Origin: Lentzea alba
GTDB lineage: Bacteria > Actinomycetota > Actinomycetes > Mycobacteriales > Pseudonocardiaceae
Assembly (NCBI RefSeq): GCF_011067745.1
Contig: NZ_JAAMPJ010000005.1
Coordinates: 402,965-466,964, forward strand
Reading direction: 5' to 3'
DNA: 64,000 nt
The notes beneath the pieces are model-generated. The model did no database searches and had not been told where the DNA came from. It was given only the letters and a program-made list of their open reading frames with translations. Shown here piece after piece: positions 1-8,565 of this stretch. The position numbers were made by a program, and so were the translations under genes. Positions within the stretch are counted from its first letter, which is position 1; the number at the start of each line of letters is the position of its first letter.

Positions 1-1428
1 ATTCTCGCGGAGACCGCCCAGCACCACCTGCTGGTCAACTTCCACGGCTCGACGATCCCGCACGGCATTCACCGCACGTGGCCGCACGTCATGACGATGG
101 AGGCCGTACACGGCGGTGAGAAGTCTTCCGGCCTCACCGGAACACACCTGACCGCCTTGCCGTTCACGCGCGGTGTCGTCGGTGGCATGGACTACACGCC
201 GTTGGCCTGGCACCGCCCGTCACGCACCACCTCCGACGCGCACGAGCTGGCGCTGACCGTGATCTACGAGTCGGGCCTCGCGAACCTCGCCGGACGTCCC
301 GAGGACTACGCCGCACGACCTGTCGCCGAGCGGTTCGTCGACCAGGTGCCGACGGCCTGGGACGAGACCCGGTTGCTGTCCGGCCGTCCCGCGGACCACT
401 CGGTGTTCGCGCGACGGTCCGGGGACCGGTGGTTCCTCGGCGGCGGCTACTCCGGTGCGGCGCGGACCGTTTCGGTGCCGTTCTCGCTGCCGTCCGGGCG
501 CTGGCTGGTGGAGATCACGCGTGACGGTCCCTCCGGTCTCGTGCGCGAGTCACGGACCGTGCGTTCCGGGGACGTGCTGACGCTGGACGTGGCGGCCAAC
601 GGCGGTTTCGCCGCTATCGCCTGCCGTGCGGGCTCACGCACGTGTGAGCGGCCAGTGTCTGCTGTGCCTTCGACCTCGGTCTCGGCTTCCGCTCGTGGGT
701 TCACCGTGACCGGACTCTTCACCACTCGCACGGACGTGCGCGGCGTGACGCTGGCGCCGCGCGTGCCCGCGGGGTGGTCGGTGCAGGGTTCTCCCGTCTC
801 TGCCCGGGTCGTGCGTCCGGGGCAGGCGTTGTCGGGCTCCTGGACCGTCGTGCCGCCCGCTCAGCCTTCGTCGTACGGCTACTTCGACATCCCTGTGGTG
901 GCGTCGTTCAACGGCGGTGTGGAGTCCGAGAAAACCGCTCGGGTGCACCTGGTGCGGCCGCTTTCGGACTCCTGGTCCTATTTGAGCGATCGACCGTGGG
1001 TGTCGGCGACCGGCGGTGACGGTCCCGTCGAGAAGGACCTGACGAACGGCGGCACCGCGGCCGGTGACGGCCGGGGCATCGCTCTTCGCCGGGTGACCTA
1101 CGGCAAGGGCCTCGGTACTCATGCATCGTCCGAGATCACTTACGCACTGGGTTCTGGTTGCACCGGTTTCGCCGCATCGGTCGGCGTCGACGACGAGGCC
1201 GGCCTGGACGTCGCCCGGCAACGAGTCGGCGGCACGGTGTCGTTCCAGGTGCTCGGTGACGGCGTGGTCCTGGCCGACACGGGCCTGCTGGGCGTGCGCA
1301 CCCCGGCCCGCGATCTGGCCGTGGACGTGACCGGCGTGAGCACTCTCACGCTGCGCGTTCTGGACGGCGGCGACGGCTCCCAGAACGACCACGCATCCTG
1401 GGCCGACGCAAGGATTCGCTGCTCCTAG
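1..1428 (+). CDS. Glycoside hydrolase family 97 protein, C-terminal part (5' truncated by window)
   Basis: The frame is open from base 1, so the gene starts before the window; 475 residues are visible. GH97 enzymes are alpha-glucosidases or alpha-galactosidases, usually secreted. The first ~60 visible residues match the end of the GH97 catalytic barrel (NFHGST, RTWPH, then MTMEAVHGGE). A beta-rich GH97 C-terminal domain follows, then a NEW3-like segment (around residues 220-310), and the last ~150 residues resemble an NPCBM carbohydrate-binding module (GLGTHASSEI; VGVDDEAG). It ends just before a strong hairpin terminator at 1441-1472. Substrate cannot be decided without the N-terminal half. 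Confidence 0.88.
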   Translation: MLAETAQHHLLVNFHGSTIPHGIHRTWPHVMTMEAVHGGEKSSGLTGTHLTALPFTRGVVGGMDYTPLAWHRPSRTTSDAHELALTVIYESGLANLAGRPEDYAARPVAERFVDQVPTAWDETRLLSGRPADHSVFARRSGDRWFLGGGYSGAARTVSVPFSLPSGRWLVEITRDGPSGLVRESRTVRSGDVLTLDVAANGGFAAIACRAGSRTCERPVSAVPSTSVSASARGFTVTGLFTTRTDVRGVTLAPRVPAGWSVQGSPVSARVVRPGQALSGSWTVVPPAQPSSYGYFDIPVVASFNGGVESEKTARVHLVRPLSDSWSYLSDRPWVSATGGDGPVEKDLTNGGTAAGDGRGIALRRVTYGKGLGTHASSEITYALGSGCTGFAASVGVDDEAGLDVARQRVGGTVSFQVLGDGVVLADTGLLGVRTPARDLAVDVTGVSTLTLRVLDGGDGSQNDHASWADARIRCS

Positions 1429-1440
1429 TGGTTTTCCCCG

Positions 1441-1472
1441 GAGATGGGGTGGGGTTTTCCCCACCCCATCTC
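1441..1472. terminator. Perfect 14-bp hairpin terminator
   Basis: Bases 1441-1454 (GAGATGGGGTGGGG) are exactly complementary to 1459-1472 with a TTTT loop. It lies 13 bases after the stop of the GH97 gene and before the DedA gene, so it most likely ends the GH97 transcript. Confidence 0.8.
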
Positions 1473-1509
1473 TGCGGTTCACCCCAATGTCCCCGGTCCG
1501 TCCAATCCG

Positions 1510-1515
1510 TACCTT
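1510..1515 (+). promoter_or_regulatory. -10 box TACCTT, leaderless start of DedA gene
   Basis: TACCTT lies 7 bases before the ATG at 1523 and there is no Shine-Dalgarno sequence. This favours ATG 1523 over the in-frame ATG at 1487. Confidence 0.5.
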
Positions 1516-1522
1516 GGACCCC

Positions 1523-2143
1523 ATGAACTTGGTCGACTGGGTCACCGACCTGATGCAAACGGCCGGCGCACCCGGAGCGGCCCTGGCCATCGCTCTGGAA
1601 AACCTGTTCCCGCCGCTGCCGAGCGAGGTCTTCCTGCCCCTGGCCGGCTTCACCGCGGCCCAGGGCAAGATGTCGCTGCTGGCCGCCATCGGATGGACCA
1701 CGTTCGGCTCCGTGGCGGGCGCGGTACTCCTGTACTGGCTCGGCGCCCTGCTCGGCCGCGACCGGGTTCGCCGCATCGCCTCCCGCATGCCCCTGGTCCG
1801 CGTGTCCGATGTGGACAAGACCGAGGCCTGGTTCCTGCGCAACGGTTACCGCGCCGTCTTCTTCGGCCGCATGATCCCGGTGTTCCGCAGCCTGATCTCG
1901 ATCCCGGCCGGCATCGAACGAATGCGCTTAGCCCCGTTCCTCGCCTACACCACCGCGGGCAGCCTGATCTGGAACACCGCCCTGATCCTGGCGGGCTACC
2001 TGCTGGGCGACAACTGGCACCTGGTCGAGGACTACGTGGGCCTGGCCTCCAAGGCGGTCCTGGCACTCGCGGTGATCGTGGTGGCCGTCTTCGTGGTCAC
2101 CCGCCTGTCGAAGCGCAAGACAGCCGCTACCAAGCGTCCTTGA
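1523..2143 (+). CDS. DedA family membrane protein
   Basis: A 206-residue integral membrane protein of the DedA/SNARE-associated (VTT) family; characterised members act in undecaprenyl-phosphate or phospholipid flipping and envelope homeostasis. Seen: ENLFPPLPSEVFLP near the N terminus (the family's conserved acidic/proline re-entrant loop), the segment GRMIPVFRSLISIPAGIERM containing the family's conserved arginine and proline-glycine, and three or four hydrophobic helices, with a basic tail SKRKTAATKRP. I chose ATG 1523 because a TACCTT box sits 7 bases upstream. The last 17 bases overlap the convergent gene 2127-2519. Confidence 0.88.
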   Translation: MNLVDWVTDLMQTAGAPGAALAIALENLFPPLPSEVFLPLAGFTAAQGKMSLLAAIGWTTFGSVAGAVLLYWLGALLGRDRVRRIASRMPLVRVSDVDKTEAWFLRNGYRAVFFGRMIPVFRSLISIPAGIERMRLAPFLAYTTAGSLIWNTALILAGYLLGDNWHLVEDYVGLASKAVLALAVIVVAVFVVTRLSKRKTAATKRP

Positions 2144-2519
2144 GCAACGGCGGTCCTTCCTCGTCGTCCTCGTCCGCCACCGGCGTCACCGGTGCCGGCC
2201 GCGTCAGCACCGCCTCGATCGCCTCGACGTCGAGGGACGCGACACCGGCGAGATGCTGGTCCAGAAAGGCCTGCGCCTGCTCCAGCGACCACTCCTGCGC
2301 GGCCTCCGGGGAGTCGCGGAACCGCTCGGCCTCGGCCTGCAGCTCGTCGATCCAGCCCTCGACCACCCAGCCGGTCGTCAGCAGCTCGCGCGGTTCGGCA
2401 CGGCCGGCCACGACCTCCTTGGCGAAGTCCGCGAGCACCCCGTCACCCGACGCCGCCAGGATCCGGAACTCGGTGAGGCGGGCCTGGCGGCCCACCGAGG
2501 TGTCGAACGGGTTCAGCAC
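2127..2519 (-). CDS. Hypothetical acidic protein, partner of the WXG100-like gene
   Basis: A 130-residue, mostly helical, soluble protein with an acidic tail (ADEDDEEG). No family is recognised. It follows the 371-residue WXG100-like gene by three bases on the same strand, so the two are probably cotranscribed. This layout resembles secreted ESX-type proteins with small accessory or chaperone partners, but no EspG-like motif is visible, so the link is inference. The central part (ELQAEAERFRDSPEAAQEWS) could form an amphipathic helix. Confidence 0.7.
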   Translation of the reverse strand: MLNPFDTSVGRQARLTEFRILAASGDGVLADFAKEVVAGRAEPRELLTTGWVVEGWIDELQAEAERFRDSPEAAQEWSLEQAQAFLDQHLAGVASLDVEAIEAVLTRPAPVTPVADEDDEEGPPLLKDAW

Positions 2520-2522
2520 GAC

Positions 2523-3638
2523 TCAGACCCCCGGATGGTCGTAAGGAGCACAAGGCCACCGCGCCGCCACGACCTCGCCCTGTCCCTTGGCCGCCGCCAC
2601 GATCCCCGAGAACTCGTGGGCGGTGGCGAAGATCAGGTCGGTGAGGGCGGTCGCCTCCCCCGCCCACACCTTCACGGCCTTCAGGAGGTCCTTGAAGTCC
2701 CCGGTCCCCGTCGCGAAGTCGAGCGCCTCGTCGACAGCCGCGGCGATGGTCGCCCGGATCGAGTTGATCTTCTTCAGCGAGATCAGTTCGCCGACCAGGT
2801 CGACGAGCGTGCCGAGCGCGGTCTCCAGCGACTTGGCGCGGTGGTAGACGGCCTCGGCGAGGTTGCGGATCTTCTCGGCGGCCTCACGGCAGTACGTGGC
2901 GTGCTCGCGGCAGGCTCGGGCGTACTCGTCGAGCCAGTTCTCGGCGGCCGCGGCGGCGTTGCCGTCCCAGGCCGACTGGATGTTGAAGCGGCCGCGGTCG
3001 ATGTTCGTGGCGATGTGGTCGAAGGCCTTGCCGGTGTCGGCGATGATGAGGCCCTCGCGGTGGATCGCGTTCCAGTCGCCGGACACGAGCAGCGCGGCGC
3101 GTTCGAACGGGTTCCAGTGCGTGACGGTCTCGAGGAGCATGCCGATCTTCGCGCCGGTCGAGACGAGGTCGCCGAGGGCGTCGAGCCGCTCCTCCAGGTC
3201 CACTGGCCAGCCCAGGTCCTGTTCGAGGTCCACCGAGGTCGGCGGTTGGTAACCGCTCACGTCGTGCACGTCGCCGAAACCGCTCTGGGTCACCTCGCAC
3301 GGCAGCGAGGAGCGCTCGCGGTCGACCGACGTGACAGGCCGGTACGTGCCGTCGAGGCGTGCTTCGACCGAGTTGTCGGTCGCCACGTAGAACGCGGCGG
3401 TGTCGCGCAGCTGCAGAGCCGAGTTCCCCGCCAGGCTCAGCGCCTGCCGGGTGTTGGCGTGGGCGTAGTAGCGCAGGTAGACGAGCTGGTTGCTGATCAG
3501 CTCGAAGAAGCCGTCACCCTGGTCGGAGAGCGCGTTGTGCTCCAGTGCCGTCAGGTAGCCGGCGATGCCCTGGCTTTGCCGTTGCACCAACTGCCCCAGC
3601 CCGGCGACGGCCGCGGGATCGACCTTGAAAGAGCCCAC
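2523..3638 (-). CDS. WXG100-like ESX/type VII-associated helical protein
   Basis: A 371-residue helical protein without signal peptide or membrane segment. The N terminus (MGSFKVDPAAVAGLGQLVQRQ) is typical of WXG100/Esx-like actinobacterial proteins, and a second helical-hairpin unit around residues 210-290 contains SAWDGNAAAAAENWLDEYA, where WDG stands at the position of the WXG turn. The C-terminal ~80 residues are another helical region. Such proteins are type VII secretion substrates or PPE-like scaffolds; no secretion-core gene is in the window, so export is inferred from the fold only. Three bases separate it from the 130-residue gene downstream. Confidence 0.65.
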   Translation of the reverse strand: MGSFKVDPAAVAGLGQLVQRQSQGIAGYLTALEHNALSDQGDGFFELISNQLVYLRYYAHANTRQALSLAGNSALQLRDTAAFYVATDNSVEARLDGTYRPVTSVDRERSSLPCEVTQSGFGDVHDVSGYQPPTSVDLEQDLGWPVDLEERLDALGDLVSTGAKIGMLLETVTHWNPFERAALLVSGDWNAIHREGLIIADTGKAFDHIATNIDRGRFNIQSAWDGNAAAAAENWLDEYARACREHATYCREAAEKIRNLAEAVYHRAKSLETALGTLVDLVGELISLKKINSIRATIAAAVDEALDFATGTGDFKDLLKAVKVWAGEATALTDLIFATAHEFSGIVAAAKGQGEVVAARWPCAPYDHPGV

Positions 3639-3665
3639 CGCCGCATCCTGGCACCCCGAACGGCG

Positions 3666-4769
3666 TCAGGTGGCGGAAACCCGTTGACCCAGGTAGCCCA
3701 TCAGCTCGCGCACCGCGCTGCGTCCGGCCCGGTTCGCGCCGATCGTGCTGGCGGAAGGCCCGTAGCCGACGAGGTGGATGCGTGGATCGGCGACCACGCG
3801 CGTGCCGTCGACCTGGATGCCGCCGCCAGGAGCACGCAGGTGCAACGGCGCGAGGTGGTCCAGGTCGTGCCGGAACCCGGTGGCCCACAGGATGACGTCG
3901 GCGTCGAAGTGCTCACCGGAAGCCCAGACGACACCATCACGCGTGATCCGGTCGAACATCGGCTTGCGGTCCAGCACACCGGACGCGATGGCGACGCGCG
4001 TCGCCTCGTTCAGCGCCAGCCCGGTCACGCTCACCACGCTGCGCGGGATCAGCCCGGCGCGGACGCGTTCCTCGACCATGCCGACGACCCAGCGGCCGTA
4101 GTCCTCGGTGAACGGTCCCTCGCGCCACACCGGCTCGTGGCGGGTCACCCACCGCGTCTCCTGTGCAACTGGGGCGATCTCCATGAGCAACTGCGTCGCC
4201 GACGCACCACCGCCCACGACCACGACCCGCCGGCCGGCGAACGACTCGGGCCCCTGGTAGTCGGCGGTGTGCACCTGACGGCCCCGGAACGTCTCCTGGC
4301 CGGGGTAGTACGGCCAGAACGGGCGGCGCCACGTGCCGGTCGCGTTGATCAGGCCCCGCGTGGTCCAGACGCCGTCGGAGGTCTCGACCTTCAGCAACGC
4401 GCCGTCGTCCAGCACCTGCGTGACGTTCACCGGCCGCACCACCGGCAGGTCGAACAGTTGCTCGTAGCGGGCGAAGTAGGACGGGATCGCCTCGTTCGCG
4501 CGCTCTTCCGGCGCCGGCTGCTCGAACGGCATGCCGGGCAGCTCGTGAATGCCGTGCACGGTCCTCATCCGCAGCGAGGGCCAGCGGTGCAGCCACGCGC
4601 CACCGGGCGAGGAGTTCGCGTCCAGCACGACGTGGTCGACGTCGCGCTTGCGCAGGAAGTACGAGGCGGACAGGCCTGCCTGTCCGGCGCCGATCACCAC
4701 CACATCCGTCACGTCATGGTCAACCGAAAGCGCGCTCCGGTCCGTGCCCCCGTGTGACGAACGAGTCAT
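3666..4769 (-). CDS. FAD-dependent flavin monooxygenase (CzcO/FMO-like)
   Basis: A 367-residue single-component flavoprotein monooxygenase-like enzyme. An N-terminal FAD Rossmann motif (VVVIGAGQAGLS, about residues 23-34) and a second nucleotide-binding motif (VVVVGGGASATQ, about 182-193) for NADPH are clear, as is the ATG-type motif WATGFRHD near residue 292. The family includes CzcO/ArsO-type and Baeyer-Villiger-like enzymes; substrate unknown. Only 21 bases separate its ATG from the divergent gene at 4791, so the promoters overlap or the true start lies slightly inside (a GTG about 15 codons in is possible). It ends 27 bases before the convergently ordered WXG100-like gene start, on the same strand. 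Confidence 0.85.
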   Translation of the reverse strand: MTRSSHGGTDRSALSVDHDVTDVVVIGAGQAGLSASYFLRKRDVDHVVLDANSSPGGAWLHRWPSLRMRTVHGIHELPGMPFEQPAPEERANEAIPSYFARYEQLFDLPVVRPVNVTQVLDDGALLKVETSDGVWTTRGLINATGTWRRPFWPYYPGQETFRGRQVHTADYQGPESFAGRRVVVVGGGASATQLLMEIAPVAQETRWVTRHEPVWREGPFTEDYGRWVVGMVEERVRAGLIPRSVVSVTGLALNEATRVAIASGVLDRKPMFDRITRDGVVWASGEHFDADVILWATGFRHDLDHLAPLHLRAPGGGIQVDGTRVVADPRIHLVGYGPSASTIGANRAGRSAVRELMGYLGQRVSAT

Positions 4770-4776
4770 TCACCGC

Positions 4777-4782
4777 TAACTT
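4777..4782 (+). promoter_or_regulatory. -10 box TAACTT, leaderless start
   Basis: TAACTT is 8 bases before GTG 4791, with no ribosome-binding site between them. It supports this short N terminus. Confidence 0.4.
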
Positions 4783-4790
4783 CCGGCAGC

Positions 4791-5558
4791 GTGCACCTAA
4801 TCCTGACGCTGGCGATGATCGCCGGAGCGCCCGCACCCGTCGAACCCGCGCCCACCCCGTCCGAGTCCTACGCGGTCTACGACCGGATCACCCACCGCCT
4901 CACCGGCAAAGATGTGCACAAGCCGATCAGGTCCGCCTCGCTGGTGAAGATCCTGATCGCGATCGAGCAGTTGGAGACGCGCGGTGACGACCCGCGCATC
5001 GAACCGATGCTGCGCTCCAGTGACGACAACGCGGCGAGCGAGCTGTGGGTCGAGAACGGCTGGGAACAGCTTGTCGTGCGCACGGCCGAACGCATCGGCC
5101 TTGAGGACACGCGTCCGCCGGAGCGGCGCGGCATGTGGGGCTACACGGCCGTGAGCGCGTCCGACGTCGTGAAGACCTATCGCTACGTGCTGGAGAAGGC
5201 GAAGCCGTCGGTCCGGCGCACGATCATGGGGCACCTGCAGCGAGCGACGAAGTGCGCCTCTGACGGTTTCGACCAGTCGTTCGGGCTGCCGTCGGCCACC
5301 TTCAAGCCTGCGTTCAAGCAGGGCTGGTCGGGCTTCGGCGACCCGGAGGAGCCGTGCGTCGCGAAGCGACGCCCGCGCCTGCTGCTGGACGCGGACGAGC
5401 CGGAGCTGGACCTGAAGTCGCCTGCCATGCACACGTCCGGGACGTGCCTGTTCAGCATCGTCGCGGTGCTGACCCTGCACCCGGAGGGCACCACCTGGCA
5501 GCAGGCCTCGAAACGAGTTACCCGGGTCACGGAAGAAGTCACCAAGTATCGGTGTTGA
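4791..5558 (+). CDS. Serine hydrolase related to class A beta-lactamases
   Basis: A 255-residue protein with the three landmarks of the penicillin-recognising serine hydrolase fold: SLVK (S50, K53) as the S-x-x-K nucleophile motif, SDDN (77-80) in place of SDN, and KQGWSG (176-181) in place of KTG-T-G. The N terminus has a short hydrophobic stretch then a proline-rich linker, a minimal or doubtful signal peptide. Cysteines at about 155, 188, 218 and 255 suggest an extracytoplasmic, disulphide-bonded protein. An omega-loop E166 equivalent is not obvious, so beta-lactamase activity is unproven; a peptidoglycan-related role is as likely. It is followed after 7 bases by the luciferase-like gene. 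Confidence 0.7.
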   Translation: MHLILTLAMIAGAPAPVEPAPTPSESYAVYDRITHRLTGKDVHKPIRSASLVKILIAIEQLETRGDDPRIEPMLRSSDDNAASELWVENGWEQLVVRTAERIGLEDTRPPERRGMWGYTAVSASDVVKTYRYVLEKAKPSVRRTIMGHLQRATKCASDGFDQSFGLPSATFKPAFKQGWSGFGDPEEPCVAKRRPRLLLDADEPELDLKSPAMHTSGTCLFSIVAVLTLHPEGTTWQQASKRVTRVTEEVTKYRC

Positions 5559-5565
5559 TCGATGC

Positions 5566-6594
5566 ATGAGCCGTCTGAGTGAGATCCCGCTGTCCGTTCT
5601 CGACCTCGCCCCGATCACGTCGGGATCGGACGCCACGACCGCGCTGCGGAACTCGCGGGAACTCGCTCAGCAGGCCGAACGACTCGGCTACCACCGCTAC
5701 TGGTTCGCCGAGCACCACAACATGCCCGGCATTGCGTCCTCCGCGCCCGCCGTCCTGATCGGGCACATCGCGGACGCGACGTCGACCATCCGCGTCGGTT
5801 CGGGCGGCGTCATGCTGCCCAACCACGCCCCTCTGGTGGTCGCCGAGCAGTTCGGCATGCTCGAGGCGCTGCACCCCGGCCGCATCGACCTCGGTATCGG
5901 CCGCGCGCCCGGCACCGACCAGAAGACCGCGCGGGCGCTGCGGCGCACCGAGGCCGGTCTCTCCGCGGAGAACTTCCCGCAGGAGCTGACCGAGTTGATC
6001 AAGTACTTCGAGGGCACCGCGGAGCTCAACGCCGTGCCCGCCGCCGGCAACAAGCCGCCGATCTGGCTGCTCGGCTCGTCCGGCTACAGCGCGCAGGCCG
6101 CCGGGATGCTCGGCCTGCCGTTCGCGTTCGCCCACCACTTCAGTGCGCAGAACACGCTGCCGGCGCTGGAGCTGTACCGGCGGCACTTCCGGCCGTCCGA
6201 GGTCCTCCAGGAGCCCTACGCGATGGTGTGCGCCTCGGTGATCGTGGCCGACACCGACGAGCACGCCCGCTACATCGCGGGCCCCGGCGCGCTCTCGTTC
6301 GTGCGGCTGCGCCAGGGCCGCCCGGCGCCACTGGCCACGCCGCAGGAGGCCGCGGACTACCCGTACACCGAGATCGACGAGCTGGTGATCGAGGACCGGA
6401 TGGCCACCCAGATCATCGGGTCCCCCTCAACGGTCCGCGCCGGACTCGACGAGTTGATGGAGTCGACGGCCGCCGACGAGCTCATGGTGACGACGATCGT
6501 GCACGGGCACGAGGACCGGCTCCGTTCCTTCGAACTGCTCAGCGATGTGGCCGAACGGATGCCGTCGATGGGCCGTTCAGCCGCACATACGTGA
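5566..6594 (+). CDS. LLM-class (luciferase-like) flavin-dependent oxidoreductase
   Basis: A 342-residue F420- or FMN-dependent monooxygenase of the bacterial luciferase-like superfamily, with the (beta/alpha)8 fold pattern. Diagnostic segments are [11 protein letters not shown] (around residue 45), [19 protein letters not shown], and [15 protein letters not shown]. The last resembles the MsnO8/YhbW subgroup, which usually uses FMN. ATG 5566 starts 7 bases after the serine hydrolase gene, so the two are likely cotranscribed although no functional tie is evident. Confidence 0.88.
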   Translation: MSRLSEIPLSVLDLAPITSGSDATTALRNSRELAQQAERLGYHRYWFAEHHNMPGIASSAPAVLIGHIADATSTIRVGSGGVMLPNHAPLVVAEQFGMLEALHPGRIDLGIGRAPGTDQKTARALRRTEAGLSAENFPQELTELIKYFEGTAELNAVPAAGNKPPIWLLGSSGYSAQAAGMLGLPFAFAHHFSAQNTLPALELYRRHFRPSEVLQEPYAMVCASVIVADTDEHARYIAGPGALSFVRLRQGRPAPLATPQEAADYPYTEIDELVIEDRMATQIIGSPSTVRAGLDELMESTAADELMVTTIVHGHEDRLRSFELLSDVAERMPSMGRSAAHT

Positions 6595-6931
6595 GTCGGC
6601 CAGGCGTGACCTTCACGTTTCGTACGACTGACGCTGGTCTGAACGGGTGATAAACAGCTCCGCTTGTAGCGCCAGACACACCGTGGGCGATGATCGGTGT
6701 GAGCGCGCACGCCCCCCGACGCGCTCCCTAGCTTCTCCAAGCGGAAGAAGCCGCTGGACGGCGTGGGGCCGGCGCACTCTGTGGCGCCGCCCACGCCGCC
6801 CATCACGAGACGGCCACGGCCTGGCACCAGGTCCGCGTCAAGGCCCCTTTTCGGTCCCCACCACCCCTTCGGCACCGTCACAGTTGACGGGAGTCGTTCA
6901 CACCCACCGCCGGGGTGGGAAAGGGGAGTTC
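6595..6931. other. Intergenic region, 337 bases
   Basis: No convincing gene. A 7-bp inverted repeat CACACCG / CGGTGTG at 6677-6701 (11-base loop) could be the terminator of the upstream gene or an operator. The last ~40 bases are purine-rich and carry the ribosome-binding site AAAGGGGAG of the lipoprotein gene. ORFs crossing this stretch have no family features and I treat them as chance. Confidence 0.5.
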
Positions 6932-7459
6932 GTGAAGTTCGCCAAATCGGCCGCGGGCCTGTGCCTGCTGCTGGCCGTGGCGGGATGTGCGGGCCCCAGC
7001 GTCGCCGTCACCACGGACGAGAACCTGACCGTCGAACAACGTGCCGAGACGCCCAGCGCGTCCGGCGCCGCCGCTTTCGGCACCCAGCGCGTGTGGGCCT
7101 CGGGCCTGTCCGTCGTGGTGTCCGCGCCCAGATCCCTGTCACCGTCCGAGACGGCCATCCCGCCCGCCAAGCGCACCGCGGTCTTCACCATCACGGTCTA
7201 CAACGGTTCCAAGGCGTCCTACCGCCCGTCCCAGCTCTCCGTGCGCGCGACGGCGAACGGCGACCCGGTCCCCGAACTGGTCGACTCCGTGCAGGGCCTC
7301 AACGGCCTCGCCGCGGCCGTGGCGGAACTGCCGCCGGGCCGCGACACCCAGATCCAGCTGGCGTTCGCGGTGTCCGAGCAGCCGGTGCAGATCCAGCTGA
7401 GCATCCAGCCCGGTGGACAGGGGCAGGACGCCGCCACGCTCTTCGAGGGCCAGGCCTAG
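6932..7459 (+). CDS. Secreted lipoprotein, DUF4352-like
   Basis: A 175-residue lipoprotein: a basic N terminus, a hydrophobic core (GLCLLLAVAGC) and a lipobox cysteine at about residue 21. The rest is a beta-sandwich-like domain with a pattern seen in DUF4352 telomeric-repeat-like proteins (AVFTITVYNGSKASYRPSQL, then DTQIQLAFAV). Function unknown; it would sit on the outer face of the membrane. GTG 6932 is preferred because AAAGGGGAG lies at good distance and it gives a proper signal peptide; in-frame codons upstream do not. Confidence 0.75.
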   Translation: MKFAKSAAGLCLLLAVAGCAGPSVAVTTDENLTVEQRAETPSASGAAAFGTQRVWASGLSVVVSAPRSLSPSETAIPPAKRTAVFTITVYNGSKASYRPSQLSVRATANGDPVPELVDSVQGLNGLAAAVAELPPGRDTQIQLAFAVSEQPVQIQLSIQPGGQGQDAATLFEGQA

Positions 7460-7462
7460 TCT
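7457..7462 (+). promoter_or_regulatory. -10 box TAGTCT upstream of bcp
   Basis: TAGTCT begins at the stop codon of the lipoprotein gene and is 8 bases before ATG 7471, with no ribosome-binding site; a leaderless bcp transcript is likely. Confidence 0.4.
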
Positions 7463-7470
7463 CTTCAGGC

Positions 7471-7938
7471 ATGACCAGTCGTCTCGAGCCCGGCGACACC
7501 GCGCCCGCGTTCACGCTGCCCGACAGCGAGGGCAAGCCGGTGTCCCTGTCCGACTACCTCGGCAAGTCCGTGGTCGTGTACTTCTACCCGGCCGCGAGCA
7601 CGCCGGGGTGCACCAAGCAGGCCTGCGACTTCCGCGACAGCCTCGCACAGCTGGGCGACCTCGGCTACGCCGTCGTCGGCATCTCGCCCGACAAGCAGGA
7701 GAAGCTCGCCAAGTTCCGCGACGCGGAGGGCCTGACCTTCCCGCTGCTCGGCGACCCGGACAAGTCCGTCCTGGTCGAGTGGGGCGCGTTCGGCGAGAAG
7801 CAGAACTACGGCAGGACCGTGCAGGGCGTGATCCGCTCGACGTTCCTCGTCGGCCCCGACGGCAAGATCGTCAAGGCCATGTACAACGTCCGCGCCACCG
7901 GCCACGTCGCCAAGCTGTTGCGCGAACTCCCGGCCTGA
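7471..7938 (+). CDS. bcp: Thioredoxin-dependent thiol peroxidase (Bcp/PrxQ)
   Basis: A 155-residue cytoplasmic peroxiredoxin that reduces hydrogen peroxide and organic hydroperoxides with thioredoxin as electron donor. The catalytic motif is ASTPGCTKQACDF: peroxidatic C47 and resolving C52, the five-residue spacing typical of atypical 2-Cys PrxQ enzymes. The C-terminal GVIRSTFLVGPDGKI is also diagnostic. Length is normal. It has its own leaderless-type promoter and is followed by a hairpin at 7963. Confidence 0.95.
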   Translation: MTSRLEPGDTAPAFTLPDSEGKPVSLSDYLGKSVVVYFYPAASTPGCTKQACDFRDSLAQLGDLGYAVVGISPDKQEKLAKFRDAEGLTFPLLGDPDKSVLVEWGAFGEKQNYGRTVQGVIRSTFLVGPDGKIVKAMYNVRATGHVAKLLRELPA

Positions 7939-7962
7939 ATTTCCACCGAACGTGATGCCGCC

Positions 7963-7981
7963 CGCCGCAAGTCTTGCGGCG
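7963..7981. terminator. GC-rich hairpin after bcp
   Basis: CGCCGCAAG (7963-7971) and CTTGCGGCG (7973-7981) are complementary with a one-base centre, in practice an 8-bp stem with a GTC loop. It begins 25 bases after the bcp stop. Confidence 0.55.
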
Positions 7982-8225
7982 GCGGCCCCTTCCTCGGGTA
8001 TGGTCGAGGTGAGGGCGTGCAACAAATGCCGCCCCTTGTTCCGGTGAGGGTGATACACCGTGTGTCGCTTGACGGCACCTCGCGGTCCCGACATCCCGTC
8101 TGATTTCGTCTTGCGCGTCCACTTTCCCACGCGCGGCGGTTGACCTGGGCGTTTGAGCCCTGTCGTCCGTTCGTACTCAAACACGCATGCGTCCGGCTGC
8201 GTGCATTTCGTGCTGGGAAAATTCA

Positions 8226-8564
8226 ATGCTCAAATGGATGTTGCTGACCGTGGCCGTGGGCGCGGAAGTTTTCGCAACCCTTTGTCTGAAGTACTCCGAC
8301 GGTTTCACGAAACCGTGGCCGGTCGTCGGTCTCGGCGCCGGGTTCCTCACCGCTCTGTACCTGGAGTCGGTGGTGATCCGGATGGGCCTGCCGGTCGCCA
8401 TCACGTACGCGATCTGGGCCGGCGCGGGCATCGCGCTGGTCGCCATCACCAGCCGGGTGCTGTTCTCCGACCCGCTGAACCTCGCGATGCTGGGCGGCAT
8501 GGCCCTGATCGCGGCGGGCGTGTGCGTGGTGTCGGTCGCGTCCCACGCACACGCCGCAGCGTGA
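8226..8564 (+). CDS. Small multidrug resistance (SMR/EmrE-type) exporter
   Basis: A 112-residue four-helix membrane protein of the SMR family, which works as an antiparallel dimer exchanging protons for quaternary cations or guanidinium. The membrane-embedded glutamate lies in the first helix (VAVGAEVFATLCLKYSDGF, E13), followed by the family signature around YLESVVIRMGLPVAITYAIWAG. GGGAAA upstream supports ATG 8226 over the in-frame ATG at 8187. A 240-base leader precedes it. Neighbours give no hint of substrate; SugE-like guanidinium exporters cannot be excluded. Confidence 0.88.
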   Translation: MLKWMLLTVAVGAEVFATLCLKYSDGFTKPWPVVGLGAGFLTALYLESVVIRMGLPVAITYAIWAGAGIALVAITSRVLFSDPLNLAMLGGMALIAAGVCVVSVASHAHAAA

Positions 8565-8565
8565 A

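Noticed and set aside
2253-4757. 834-codon open frame on the plus strand across the WXG100-like and monooxygenase genes
   Set aside because: It lies opposite genes with clear family motifs; its sequence is arginine/valine/glutamate-rich with no domain, typical of antisense frames in high-GC DNA.
6357-6881. 174-codon minus-strand frame over the end of the luciferase-like gene
   Set aside because: More than a third is antisense to a secure gene and it shows no known motif.
7982-8225. Guanidine riboswitch before the SMR gene
   Set aside because: No conserved guanidine-I core and no paired ACGR loops of guanidine-II could be found; kept only as a leader worth testing.
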